Shown: positions 7,822 to 14,367 of the stretch, piece after piece
How positions within the stretch are numbered: position 1 is the first letter of the stretch
Layout: each line of letters begins with the position of its first letter
NCBI GenBank assembly: GCA_900552085.1
Contig: URYB01000029.1
Span: 1 to 14,601 of the forward strand
Direction: 5' to 3'
From: an uncultured Lachnobacterium sp.
Lineage (GTDB): Bacteria > Bacillota > Clostridia > Lachnospirales > Lachnospiraceae
DNA: 14,601 bases
Made by a program: the position numbers and the translations under genes
Notes under the pieces: generated by a model
The model's input: only the letters and a program-made list of their open reading frames with translations
Database searches by the model: none
Told to the model about the DNA's origin: nothing

Positions 7822-7850
7822 TTGATTTTAAGCGAAAAATGTGGTAATAT
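7822..7850 (+). promoter_or_regulatory. Promoter of the butyrate operon
   Basis: TTGATT (7822-7827), a 17-base spacer, TAATAT (7845-7850) and an extended TGg (7842-7844). Predicted start is about 7857, giving a 56-base leader before the thiolase ATG. It is back-to-back with the HD-GYP-like gene promoter, with 47 bases between the two -35 boxes. Confidence 0.8.
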
Positions 7851-7855
7851 AGACA

Positions 7856-7873
7856 TTGTTAAAAAATTAACAG
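7856..7873 (+). promoter_or_regulatory. Rex operator (NADH/NAD+ redox control)
   Basis: TTGTTAAAAAATTAACAG matches the known clostridial Rex consensus TTGTTAAnnnnTTAACAA at 13 of 14 defined bases (only the last base differs). It covers the predicted transcription start of the butyrate operon, where a bound repressor would block initiation. Rex releases DNA when NADH is high, so the operon would be induced when reducing power builds up. Confidence 0.82.
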
Positions 7874-7886
7874 CATCCACGGATGC
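7873..7886 (+). promoter_or_regulatory. Small hairpin in thiolase leader
   Basis: GCATCC-AC-GGATGC, in the 5' leader between the Rex site and the ribosome-binding site (AAAGGAGAA, 7898-7906). Six complementary bases per arm; a real RNA would open the innermost pair. It may stabilise the mRNA 5' end, but no function is shown. Confidence 0.4.
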
Positions 7887-7912
7887 GAGTTTGATTTAAA
7901 GGAGAACGAAGA

Positions 7913-9097
7913 ATGGCAAAGAAAGTTGTATTAGCAGGTGCTTGTCGTACAGCAATCGGCAAGATGGGTGGAGCATTAAGCAATACTCCAGCAGCAGATT
8001 TAGGTGCAATCGTAATTAAAGAAGCTTTAAACAGAGCTGGTGTTAAGCCAGAGATGGTTGACGAAGTTAAGATGGGTTGTGTAATCCAGGCAGCTCAGGG
8101 ACAGAACGTAGCTCGTCAGGCTTCCATCAAGGCTGGTTTACCAATCGAGGTTCCGGCAATCACAATCAACGTAGTATGTGGTTCTGGTCTTAAGTGTGTA
8201 AACGATGCTGCAACAATGATCATGGCTGGTGAGGCTGATATCGTTGTAGCTGGTGGTATGGAGAACATGTCTATGGCTCCTTACGCTATGACAAAGGCTC
8301 GTTTCGGATACAGAATGAACAATGCAACAATTATCGATACAATGGTTAACGATGCATTAACAGATGCATTCAACCACTATCATATGATGATTACAGCTGA
8401 GAACGTATGTGACAAGTATGGTATCACAAGAGAAGAACTTGATGAGTTCTCTGCAAACAGCCAGCAGAAGTGTGAAGCAGCTATCGCAGCTGGTAAGTTC
8501 GACGATGAGATCGTTCCTGTACCAGTTAAAGTTAAGAAGGAAATCGTTGAGTTCACAAAGGATGAGGGACCTCGTCCAGGAACAACTGCTGAGTCTCTTA
8601 GCAAATTACGTTGCTGCTCTGGTAAGGAAGGCGGACTGGTTACAGCTGGTAACGCTTCCGGTATCAATGATGGTGCTGCAGCAATCGTTGTTATGAGCGA
8701 AGAGAAGGCAAAAGAACTTGGTGTTACACCAATGGCTACATGGGTAGCTGGAGCTCTTGGCGGAGTTGAGCCAGAGATCATGGGTGTTGGACCAGTTGCA
8801 TCTACAAAGAAAGTACTTGCTAAGACAGGCCTTTCTATCGATGATATGGATCTTATCGAGGCAAACGAGGCATTTGCTGCTCAGTCTATCGCAGTAGCAA
8901 GAGACTTAAATTTCGATATGAGCAAGGTAAACGTAAACGGTGGTGCAATCGCACTTGGACATCCGGTTGGAGCTTCTGGATGCCGTATCCTTGTTACACT
9001 GCTTCATGAGATGCAGAAGCGCGGATCTAACAGAGGTCTTGCTACACTTTGCATCGGTGGTGGAATGGGATGTTCTACAATCGTTGAGAAATATTAA
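7913..9097 (+). CDS. thlA: Acetyl-CoA C-acetyltransferase (thiolase)
   Basis: Condenses two acetyl-CoA to acetoacetyl-CoA, the entry step to butyrate. At 394 residues it has the normal size for a biosynthetic thiolase. The catalytic residues are all visible: nucleophile C89 in NVVCGSGLKCV, H350 in GHPVGASGCR, and C380 in LCIGGGMGC. The ATG follows a strong AAAGGAG at 8 bases spacing. It is the first gene of the Rex-associated operon. Codon choice is strongly biased to GCT, GGT, CGT and TCT, a sign of very high expression. A hairpin without a U-tract separates it from hbd, so read-through is expected. The alternative of a degradative ketoacyl-CoA thiolase is unlikely given the cluster. Confidence 0.96.
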   Translation: MAKKVVLAGACRTAIGKMGGALSNTPAADLGAIVIKEALNRAGVKPEMVDEVKMGCVIQAAQGQNVARQASIKAGLPIEVPAITINVVCGSGLKCVNDAATMIMAGEADIVVAGGMENMSMAPYAMTKARFGYRMNNATIIDTMVNDALTDAFNHYHMMITAENVCDKYGITREELDEFSANSQQKCEAAIAAGKFDDEIVPVPVKVKKEIVEFTKDEGPRPGTTAESLSKLRCCSGKEGGLVTAGNASGINDGAAAIVVMSEEKAKELGVTPMATWVAGALGGVEPEIMGVGPVASTKKVLAKTGLSIDDMDLIEANEAFAAQSIAVARDLNFDMSKVNVNGGAIALGHPVGASGCRILVTLLHEMQKRGSNRGLATLCIGGGMGCSTIVEKY

Positions 9098-9122
9098 TTT
9101 CTTTGCCAAATGAGATACATAG

Positions 9123-9143
9123 AGGGGATGCATTGCATCCCCT
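9123..9143 (+). promoter_or_regulatory. Intercistronic hairpin between thl and hbd
   Basis: AGGGGATGC, loop ATT, GCATCCCCT: nine paired bases in a very stable stem, 26 bases after the thiolase stop. It is followed by TGTAATGTG, not a T-run, so it is a poor terminator and more likely an mRNA stability or processing element, or a leaky attenuator. Confidence 0.6.
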
Positions 9144-9179
9144 TGTAATGTGAATATATTTATATTAGGAGGAACAAAA

Positions 9180-10052
9180 ATGAAGGTTGGAGTTATCGGC
9201 GCTGGTACAATGGGCCAGGGAATCGCTAAAGCATTCGCACAGGTTGACGGATATGAAGTAGCACTCTGCGATATCAAGCAGGAGTGGGCTGAAGGCGGAA
9301 AAGACAAGATTGCAAAAGGATATGCAAGACTTGTTGCTAAAGAGAAAATGACACAGGAGAAGGTTGATGCAATCCTTGCAAAGATCACTCCAGGTTTAAA
9401 AGAAGATCTGTGTGCTGACTGCGATCTTATCGTTGAGGCTGCTTTCGAAGATATGCAGGTTAAGAAGACAACATTTGCTGAGTTAGACAAGATTGCTAAG
9501 CCAGAGTGTATCTTCGCTTCTAATACATCTTCTCTTTCTATCACAGAGATCGGAAATGGTCTTACCCGTCCAATGATCGGTATGCATTTCTTCAATCCTG
9601 CTGACCGTATGAAGTTAGTAGAGGTTATTGCTGGTGTTAACACACCTGCTGAGACTGTTGAAGCAATCAAGAAGATTTCTGTAGAGATCGGAAAGACTCC
9701 AGTTCAGGTTAACGAGGCTGCTGGTTTCGTAGTAAATCGTATCTTAATCCCAATGATCAACGAAGCTGCTTTCATCAAGATGGAAGGTGTTTCTGATATC
9801 GCTGGCATCGATGCAGCTATGAAGCTTGGTGCTAACCATCCAATGGGACCATTAGAGTTAGGTGACTTCATTGGTCTTGATATCTGCCTTGCAATCATGG
9901 ATGTTCTTTACAATGAGACAGGAGACAGCAAGTATCGTGCATGTCCACTTATCCGTAAGATGGTTCGTGGTGGTAACCTTGGTGCTAAGTCTGGTAAGGG
10001 ATTCTACATCTACAATGCAGACCGCACAAAGACACCTGTAGACGCACAGTAG
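9180..10052 (+). CDS. hbd: 3-hydroxybutyryl-CoA dehydrogenase
   Basis: Reduces acetoacetyl-CoA to (S)-3-hydroxybutyryl-CoA, normally with NADH. The chosen start gives 290 residues beginning MKVGVIGAGTMG; the frame stays open for 10 codons upstream to a GTG at 9150, but AGGAGG (9167-9172) lies 7 bases before the ATG at 9180 and the Rossmann glycine motif (GAGTMG, 7-12) must be close to the N-terminus. D31 at the end of the second beta strand fits NAD(H) preference. Catalytic residues by family alignment are S117 in SNTSS, H136 in GMHFFNP, E148 and N186 in FVVNR. The C-terminal domain carries HPMGPLELGDFIGLD. It is followed by a 45-base AT-rich gap and then bcd, with no crotonase gene between. 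Confidence 0.96.
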   Translation: MKVGVIGAGTMGQGIAKAFAQVDGYEVALCDIKQEWAEGGKDKIAKGYARLVAKEKMTQEKVDAILAKITPGLKEDLCADCDLIVEAAFEDMQVKKTTFAELDKIAKPECIFASNTSSLSITEIGNGLTRPMIGMHFFNPADRMKLVEVIAGVNTPAETVEAIKKISVEIGKTPVQVNEAAGFVVNRILIPMINEAAFIKMEGVSDIAGIDAAMKLGANHPMGPLELGDFIGLDICLAIMDVLYNETGDSKYRACPLIRKMVRGGNLGAKSGKGFYIYNADRTKTPVDAQ

Positions 10053-10097
10053 AAAAGTATAAATAAAAATAAATCATAATTAAGGAGTGTTAAAATC

Positions 10098-11252
10098 ATG
10101 GATTTTACTTTAGACAAGAAACATGAGATGGCTCGCGGTCTTTTCAGAGACTTCGCTGAGACAGAAGTAAAACCTCTTGCACAGGAGACTGACGAGACAG
10201 AACAGTTCCCGGCTGAGACTGTTGCAAAGATGGGAAAATATGGATTCATGGGAATTCCAGTACCAAAGGAGTACGGCGGACAGGGATGTGATCCTTTAAC
10301 ATACGTTATGTGTGTAGAGGAGTTATCCAAGGTTTGTGCTACTACCGGTGTTATCGTATCTGCACATACTTCTCTTTGTATCGATCCAATTATGACATTC
10401 GGTACAGAGGAGCAGAAGAAGAAATATGTAGTACCGCTTGCAAAGGGCGAGAAAATTGGTGCTTTCGGTCTTACTGAGCCAGGCGCTGGTACAGACGCAC
10501 AGGGTTGCCAGACAAAGGCTGTATTAGATGGTGATGAGTGGGTTCTGAACGGATCTAAGTGTTTCATCACAAATGGTAAGGTTGCAGATGTTTATATCGT
10601 AATCGCAATCACAAGCATTACCGAAGATAAGAGAGGAAGAAAGAAGAAGAACTTCTCCGCATTTATCGTAGAGAAGGGTGCTCCTGGATTCTCTTTCGGA
10701 ACAAAAGAAAAGAAGATGGGTATCCGCGGATCTTCTACATACGAGCTGATCTTTGAGGATTGCAGAATCCCAAAGGATGCATTACTCGGACCAGAAGGAA
10801 GAGGCTTCCCAATCGCTATGCACACACTGGATGGTGGACGTATCGGTATCGCTGCTCAGGCACTTGGTATCGCAGAGGGTGCTTTGGATCGTTGTATCGC
10901 ATATACAAAAGAGAGAAAGCAGTTTGGTCGTTCTATCGCTCAGCAGCAGAATACACAGTTCAAGCTGGCTGATATGGCTGCAAGAATTGAAGCTGCTCAG
11001 CTTCTTGTATATAAAGCTGCTATGGCTAAGGCTACACAGAAAGTTTATTCTGTAGAGGCTGCTAAGGCTAAATTATTCGCAGCTGAGACTGCTATGGCTG
11101 TTACAACAGAAGTTGTTCAGTTATTCGGTGGTTACGGATACATTCGTGAGTACGATGTAGAGCGTATGATGCGTGATGCTAAGATTACAGAGATCTACGA
11201 GGGAACTTCAGAAGTTCAGCGTATGGTTATCTCTGGAGCATTATTAAGATAG
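10098..11252 (+). CDS. bcd: Butyryl-CoA dehydrogenase (short-chain acyl-CoA dehydrogenase)
   Basis: Flavoenzyme of 384 residues that reduces crotonyl-CoA to butyryl-CoA, in clostridia as a complex with EtfAB that also reduces ferredoxin. Landmarks in order: GLTEPGAGTDA (about 129-139), the CFITNG loop, GGRIGIAAQALGIAEGALD in the C-terminal helical domain, RKQFGRSIAQQQ, and IYEGTSEVQR with catalytic base E368. AAGGAGTG at 8 bases spacing supports the ATG. The two Etf genes follow in the same direction with short gaps and no internal promoter that I can recognise, so a common transcript is likely. Codon bias matches the thiolase. Confidence 0.95.
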   Translation: MDFTLDKKHEMARGLFRDFAETEVKPLAQETDETEQFPAETVAKMGKYGFMGIPVPKEYGGQGCDPLTYVMCVEELSKVCATTGVIVSAHTSLCIDPIMTFGTEEQKKKYVVPLAKGEKIGAFGLTEPGAGTDAQGCQTKAVLDGDEWVLNGSKCFITNGKVADVYIVIAITSITEDKRGRKKKNFSAFIVEKGAPGFSFGTKEKKMGIRGSSTYELIFEDCRIPKDALLGPEGRGFPIAMHTLDGGRIGIAAQALGIAEGALDRCIAYTKERKQFGRSIAQQQNTQFKLADMAARIEAAQLLVYKAAMAKATQKVYSVEAAKAKLFAAETAMAVTTEVVQLFGGYGYIREYDVERMMRDAKITEIYEGTSEVQRMVISGALLR

Positions 11253-11257
11253 TATCG

Positions 11258-11269
11258 TTGATGCATCAA
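11258..11269 (+). repeat. 12-base palindrome in the bcd-etfB gap
   Basis: TTGATGCATCAA, a perfect palindrome 6 bases after the bcd stop. Its core GATGCATC resembles the GATGC words of the thl-hbd hairpin. There is no U-run, so it is not a terminator; it may be chance. Confidence 0.35.
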
Positions 11270-11303
11270 AGAACAAGATTGAAGAAAAGGAGATAGATAA
11301 TAC

Positions 11304-12086
11304 ATGAATATCGTAGTATGTATTAAACAGGTTCCGGATACAAAGGGCGGCGTAAAGTTCAACGCAGACGGAACACTCGATAGAGCAGCAATGCTTGCCA
11401 TCATGAACCCGGATGATAAAGCTGGTCTTGAGGCAGCACTTAGAATTAAAGATGAGACAGGCGCAAAGGTTACCGTTCTTACAATGGGACTTCCAAAGGC
11501 TGATGCCGTTCTTCGTGAGGCTATGGCTATGGGCGCTGATGACGCAGTTCTTGTTACAGATCGTGTTTTAGGTGGAGCTGATACATGGGCTACTTCTACA
11601 ACAATCGCTGGTGCACTTCGTAACTTAGATTACGATTTAATCATCACAGGTCGTCAGGCTATCGATGGTGATACTGCACAGGTTGGACCACAGATTGCTG
11701 AGCATCTTGGACTTCCAGTAATCTCTTATGCTGAGGATATCAAGGTTGAGGGAGATTCTGTAATCGTTAAGCGTCAGTATGAGGACAGATATCATGAAGT
11801 TAAGGCAAAAATGCCTTGCCTGATTACCGCTCTTTCTGAGTTAAATGAGCCAAGATATATGACTCCAGGCGGAATCTTCGAAGCATTAGACAAAGAAGTA
11901 ACTGTATGGGGCAGAGCTGACCTTAAGGATGTAGATGATTCTAACCTTGGTCTGAAAGGTTCTCCAACAAAGATCGCTAAGGCATCTGATAAGGTACCTA
12001 AGGGAGCAGGAGAGAAAGTAAACCTTGACCCAGCAGAGTCTGTAAACTATCTGATCGGTAAGTTCAAAGAGAAACATATTATCTAA
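11304..12086 (+). CDS. etfB: Electron transfer flavoprotein, beta subunit
   Basis: A 260-residue EtfB, partner of EtfA in the Bcd-Etf complex. It begins IVVCIKQVPDT and contains the family signature region GRQAIDGDTAQVGPQIAEHLGLP (about 115-137), which in known structures binds the nucleotide or flavin of the beta subunit. In the bifurcating clostridial Etf this subunit holds the FAD that takes electrons from NADH; the gene order with bcd makes that role likely but not proven. AAAAGGAGAT about 10 bases upstream supports the ATG. The TAA is 26 bases before the etfA start. Confidence 0.94.
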   Translation: MNIVVCIKQVPDTKGGVKFNADGTLDRAAMLAIMNPDDKAGLEAALRIKDETGAKVTVLTMGLPKADAVLREAMAMGADDAVLVTDRVLGGADTWATSTTIAGALRNLDYDLIITGRQAIDGDTAQVGPQIAEHLGLPVISYAEDIKVEGDSVIVKRQYEDRYHEVKAKMPCLITALSELNEPRYMTPGGIFEALDKEVTVWGRADLKDVDDSNLGLKGSPTKIAKASDKVPKGAGEKVNLDPAESVNYLIGKFKEKHII

Positions 12087-12112
12087 CATTATATAGAAAA
12101 GTGGTGAAAAAA

Positions 12113-13159
12113 ATGGGTTTAGAAGAATATAAGGGCGTATATATCTACGCACAGCAGGTAGACAACGAGCTTAGCTCAATCGCTTTCGAATTAATCGGAA
12201 AAGCAAAAGAATTAGCAGCAGATTTAGGAACAGATGTAACAGCAGTTCTTCTGGGATCTAATGTAAAAGGATTAGCTGATGAATTAGGTGAGTATGGTGC
12301 AGACAAGGTTATCGTTGTAGATAACCCAGTACTTGAGACATACCGCACAGAGCCATATGCACAGGCTCTTGCAGCAGTTATCAATGAGTACAAGCCAGAA
12401 ATCATGTTAGTTGGTGCAACAGCAATCGGTCGTGACCTTGGTCCTACTGTTTCTGCAAGAGTTGCTACAGGACTTACAGCTGACTGTACAAAGCTTGAGA
12501 TTGGTGATTTCCCAATCAATGCAATCCCTGGTAAGGAAGATGAGCAGAAGCACAACCAGTTACTGATGACTCGTCCTGCATTCGGTGGTAACACAATCGC
12601 TACAATCGCTTGTCCAGACAATCGTCCTCAGATGGCTACTGTACGTCCAGGTGTTATGCAGAAGCTTCCAAAAGAGGCAAGACGTAAGGCTGAAGTAATC
12701 GAGTTCAATCCTACACTTGAGGAGAACAACCGTTACGTAGAGATCCTTAACGTAGTTAAGGCTGTTGGAAACGTAGAGAACATCATGGATGCAAAGGTTC
12801 TTGTATCTGGTGGTCGTGGAGTTGGAAGCAAAGAGAACTTTGCTATGCTTCAGGAACTCGCTGATGTATTCGGTGGTATGGTAAGTTGTTCCCGTGCAGC
12901 TGTTGAGAATGGCTGGTTAGCACAGGATTATCAGGTAGGACAGACAGGTAAGACTGTACGTCCACAGATCTACTTCGCAATCGGTATCTCTGGAGCAATC
13001 CAGCACGTTGCAGGTATGGAAGAGTCTGATCTCATCATCGCAATCAACAAAGACGAAGATGCTCCAATCTTCGACGTAGCTGATTACGGTATTGTTGGAG
13101 ATCTGAACAAGATCGTTCCACAGCTTACAGCAGCTTTAAAGGCTGAGATGGGCAAATAA
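12113..13159 (+). CDS. etfA: Electron transfer flavoprotein, alpha subunit
   Basis: A 348-residue EtfA. The frame opens at a GTG-GTG pair at 12101, but the ATG at 12113 is preferred: those bases form GGTGA (12103-12107), complementary to 16S rRNA, 5 bases before it, and yield the natural N-terminus MGLEEYKGVYIY. The C-terminal FAD domain holds VLVSGGRGVGSKENF, SRAAVENGW, the flavin-contacting QVGQTGKTVRPQIYFAIGIS segment, GISGAIQHVAGM and NKDEDAPIFDVADYGIVGD, all hallmarks of the alpha subunit. There is no N-terminal ferredoxin domain, so this is the short clostridial form. It is the last gene of the operon; a strong terminator follows 30 bases after the stop. Confidence 0.95.
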   Translation: MGLEEYKGVYIYAQQVDNELSSIAFELIGKAKELAADLGTDVTAVLLGSNVKGLADELGEYGADKVIVVDNPVLETYRTEPYAQALAAVINEYKPEIMLVGATAIGRDLGPTVSARVATGLTADCTKLEIGDFPINAIPGKEDEQKHNQLLMTRPAFGGNTIATIACPDNRPQMATVRPGVMQKLPKEARRKAEVIEFNPTLEENNRYVEILNVVKAVGNVENIMDAKVLVSGGRGVGSKENFAMLQELADVFGGMVSCSRAAVENGWLAQDYQVGQTGKTVRPQIYFAIGISGAIQHVAGMEESDLIIAINKDEDAPIFDVADYGIVGDLNKIVPQLTAALKAEMGK

Positions 13160-13189
13160 TTTGTCTGTCTGACAGAAGCAGAAATAATG

Positions 13190-13225
13190 AAGACCGTTGC
13201 GGTTTGACCGCAGCGGTCTTTTTTT
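13190..13225 (+). terminator. Terminator of the butyrate operon
   Basis: Stem of 13 pairs (13190-13202 with 13208-13220) including one T-G wobble, loop TTTGA, followed by a T-run to 13225. GC-rich core GACCG...CGGTC. A typical intrinsic terminator. Confidence 0.93.
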
Positions 13226-13324
13226 GCCTTCTTTTGTCGGATTTGTCGATATGTATACGATCAGGAATAAATATATGATAGATTAAAAATGACTTACAAA
13301 ATAGATGTATTGGAGGAATATGGG

Positions 13325-13850
13325 ATGTAGAAAAGCAAAAAGGTTTTATTGGAGGTATGTGGTGTACTTGTCTTTGTCGCAGTGATATGTGTTGTGATCG
13401 TACATAATCGCACAAGCGTTGCGGCGGTATTGGAAGAAAATTACCACAATGGAACATATCGGGGGTGGATGGATATATTGCTGCGCTGGCCATTCAGGAT
13501 ATTACAGGTCTGAATCTGTATGAATGTACCGGAATCGATTGGAGCACAGCAGAAGAATTTTTTGAGCAGTGGGATGCGACACAATACAGAATCTGCCGGA
13601 CACATTTGAAAAGATTGTAAACTCAGATCTGTCGGAATCAGACAAGATCCGCCTGATTGAGAAATATGGTGTGTACGGGCAGGCGTTCTTAGAATTACAG
13701 GGATCTATTATAGAAAATGATAAAATGCATGGAGCAGAATCTGGTGGAAGAACTTTGGAACCGTTATATATAATTAATAAAGAAACATATACTTTTTTGC
13801 AAAAACGATATCCTAGAATGCAATTTATTCCTATTTTTCGATTAGTGTAA
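13325..13850 (+). pseudogene. Broken gene for a small membrane-anchored protein
   Basis: A decayed gene I do not recognise. GGAGG (13312-13316) sits 8 bases before ATG (13325), whose next codon is TAG (13328-13330). Past it the frame reads KSKKVLLEVCGVLVF and on, a basic start plus a transmembrane helix of about 20 residues, then SVAAVLEENYHNGTYRG. The frame then moves at the G-run 13461-13465: restoring one G gives YRGVDGYIAALAIQD and on to ECTGIDWSTAEEFFEQW. A second single-base loss near 13571-13580 moves to the frame that runs through LPDTFEKIVNSDLSESD to the TAA at 13848-13850. Adding the two bases makes the whole length exactly 528, that is 175 residues. The ancestor was probably a single-pass exported or membrane-tethered protein. 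The final 60 residues are the longest intact part, and their DNA is more AT-rich than the middle. Confidence 0.7.
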
Positions 13851-13882
13851 AAGCATCATTCGTGTAAAACGATACTTTATGG

Positions 13883-13921
13883 AAAAATCGTCCAGATTAT
13901 GTATGGGTCTGGGCGATTTTT
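13883..13921. terminator. Bidirectional terminator hairpin
   Basis: Arms of 14 bases (13883-13896 and 13908-13921, one T-G wobble) around an 11-base loop, with A5 on the left and T5 on the right. It lies between the plus-strand pseudogene and the minus-strand XRE gene and can serve both. Confidence 0.75.
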
Positions 13922-13938
13922 GATACTGTTAATTAATG

Positions 13939-14181
13939 CTATATTTGCAACAAGCCCTCTGTTTTACAGCCTAATACGCGCGCAAACTTTACAACATCAA
14001 TGGCTTTCGTGTGGTTGATATCACGTTGGCGCTGTTCGAAAAGCTGGATCTGGCGCAACGGAACCCCGGATAATTCGGATAATTCGCGTTGGGACAAACC
14101 AGCTAATTTACGGAGTCGTTTGAGGACTTTTGGTTGCAACTTTGACGCTTGAATGTTATACTTGTGCCAAAGCAACTGCAC
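13939..14181 (-). CDS. XRE-family helix-turn-helix protein, possibly 5' truncated
   Basis: An 80-residue reading frame with a clear Cro/C1-type helix-turn-helix: LRKLAGLSQRELSELSGVPLR then IQLFEQRQRDINHTKAIDVVKFARVLGC (about 23-72), ending TEGLLQI. It is a DNA-binding regulator by family; the target is unknown. The start is doubtful. The only in-frame initiator before the domain is a GTG at 14179-14181 without a good ribosome-binding site, and an in-frame stop lies 5 codons further upstream. An overlapping ATG in another frame (14192-14190, minus strand) runs 11 codons and stops near the join, which hints at a lost N-terminal part. It may be a remnant of a longer regulator. Confidence 0.6.
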   Translation of the reverse strand: MQLLWHKYNIQASKLQPKVLKRLRKLAGLSQRELSELSGVPLRQIQLFEQRQRDINHTKAIDVVKFARVLGCKTEGLLQI

Positions 14182-14268
14182 ATTTTTCCATAGTCAGGAC
14201 GGACAGTACTTGGCGAGCCGTCTGTATCATATATTTAATTTTATCATTTCAAATTATCCCGGAAAATC

Positions 14269-14296
14269 TTGCTTTTATTTTCAACTATATTTTAAT
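14269..14296 (+). promoter_or_regulatory. Possible promoter of the Rpn-family gene
   Basis: TTGCTT (14269-14274), a 16-base spacer and TTTAAT (14291-14296) in an AT-rich stretch. The match is only moderate, and the surrounding AT content makes chance hits likely. Confidence 0.3.
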
Positions 14297-14367
14297 TTAA
14301 GCAGGATTTGTACGGATAAGGATCGGTTTACATACAGATTCTGCGGCTTACACAAGGAGGAAACTGT

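Noticed and set aside
9123..9143. Full terminator between thl and hbd
   Set aside because: The stem is strong but is followed by TGTAATGTG with no T-run, and no promoter for hbd is evident after it.
9150..9179. Ten extra N-terminal residues for hbd
   Set aside because: The GTG at 9150 has no ribosome-binding site, while AGGAGG precedes the ATG at 9180 and the Rossmann motif then sits in its normal place.
8380..9670. Open minus-strand frames across the thiolase and hbd genes, one of 254 codons
   Set aside because: They run antisense through conserved genes and their intercistronic hairpin; long antisense frames are a by-product of strong codon bias here.
10053..10097. Internal promoter or lost crotonase remnant between hbd and bcd
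   Set aside because: There are only 45 AT-rich bases, with no convincing -35 box and no coding remnant.
12101..12112. GTG GTG as the etfA start
   Set aside because: These bases serve better as the GGTGA ribosome-binding site for the ATG at 12113.
13226..13324. Promoter for the pseudogene from TTGTCG repeats and TATGAT
   Set aside because: The candidate -35 and -10 words are about 25 bases apart, too far for a standard promoter.
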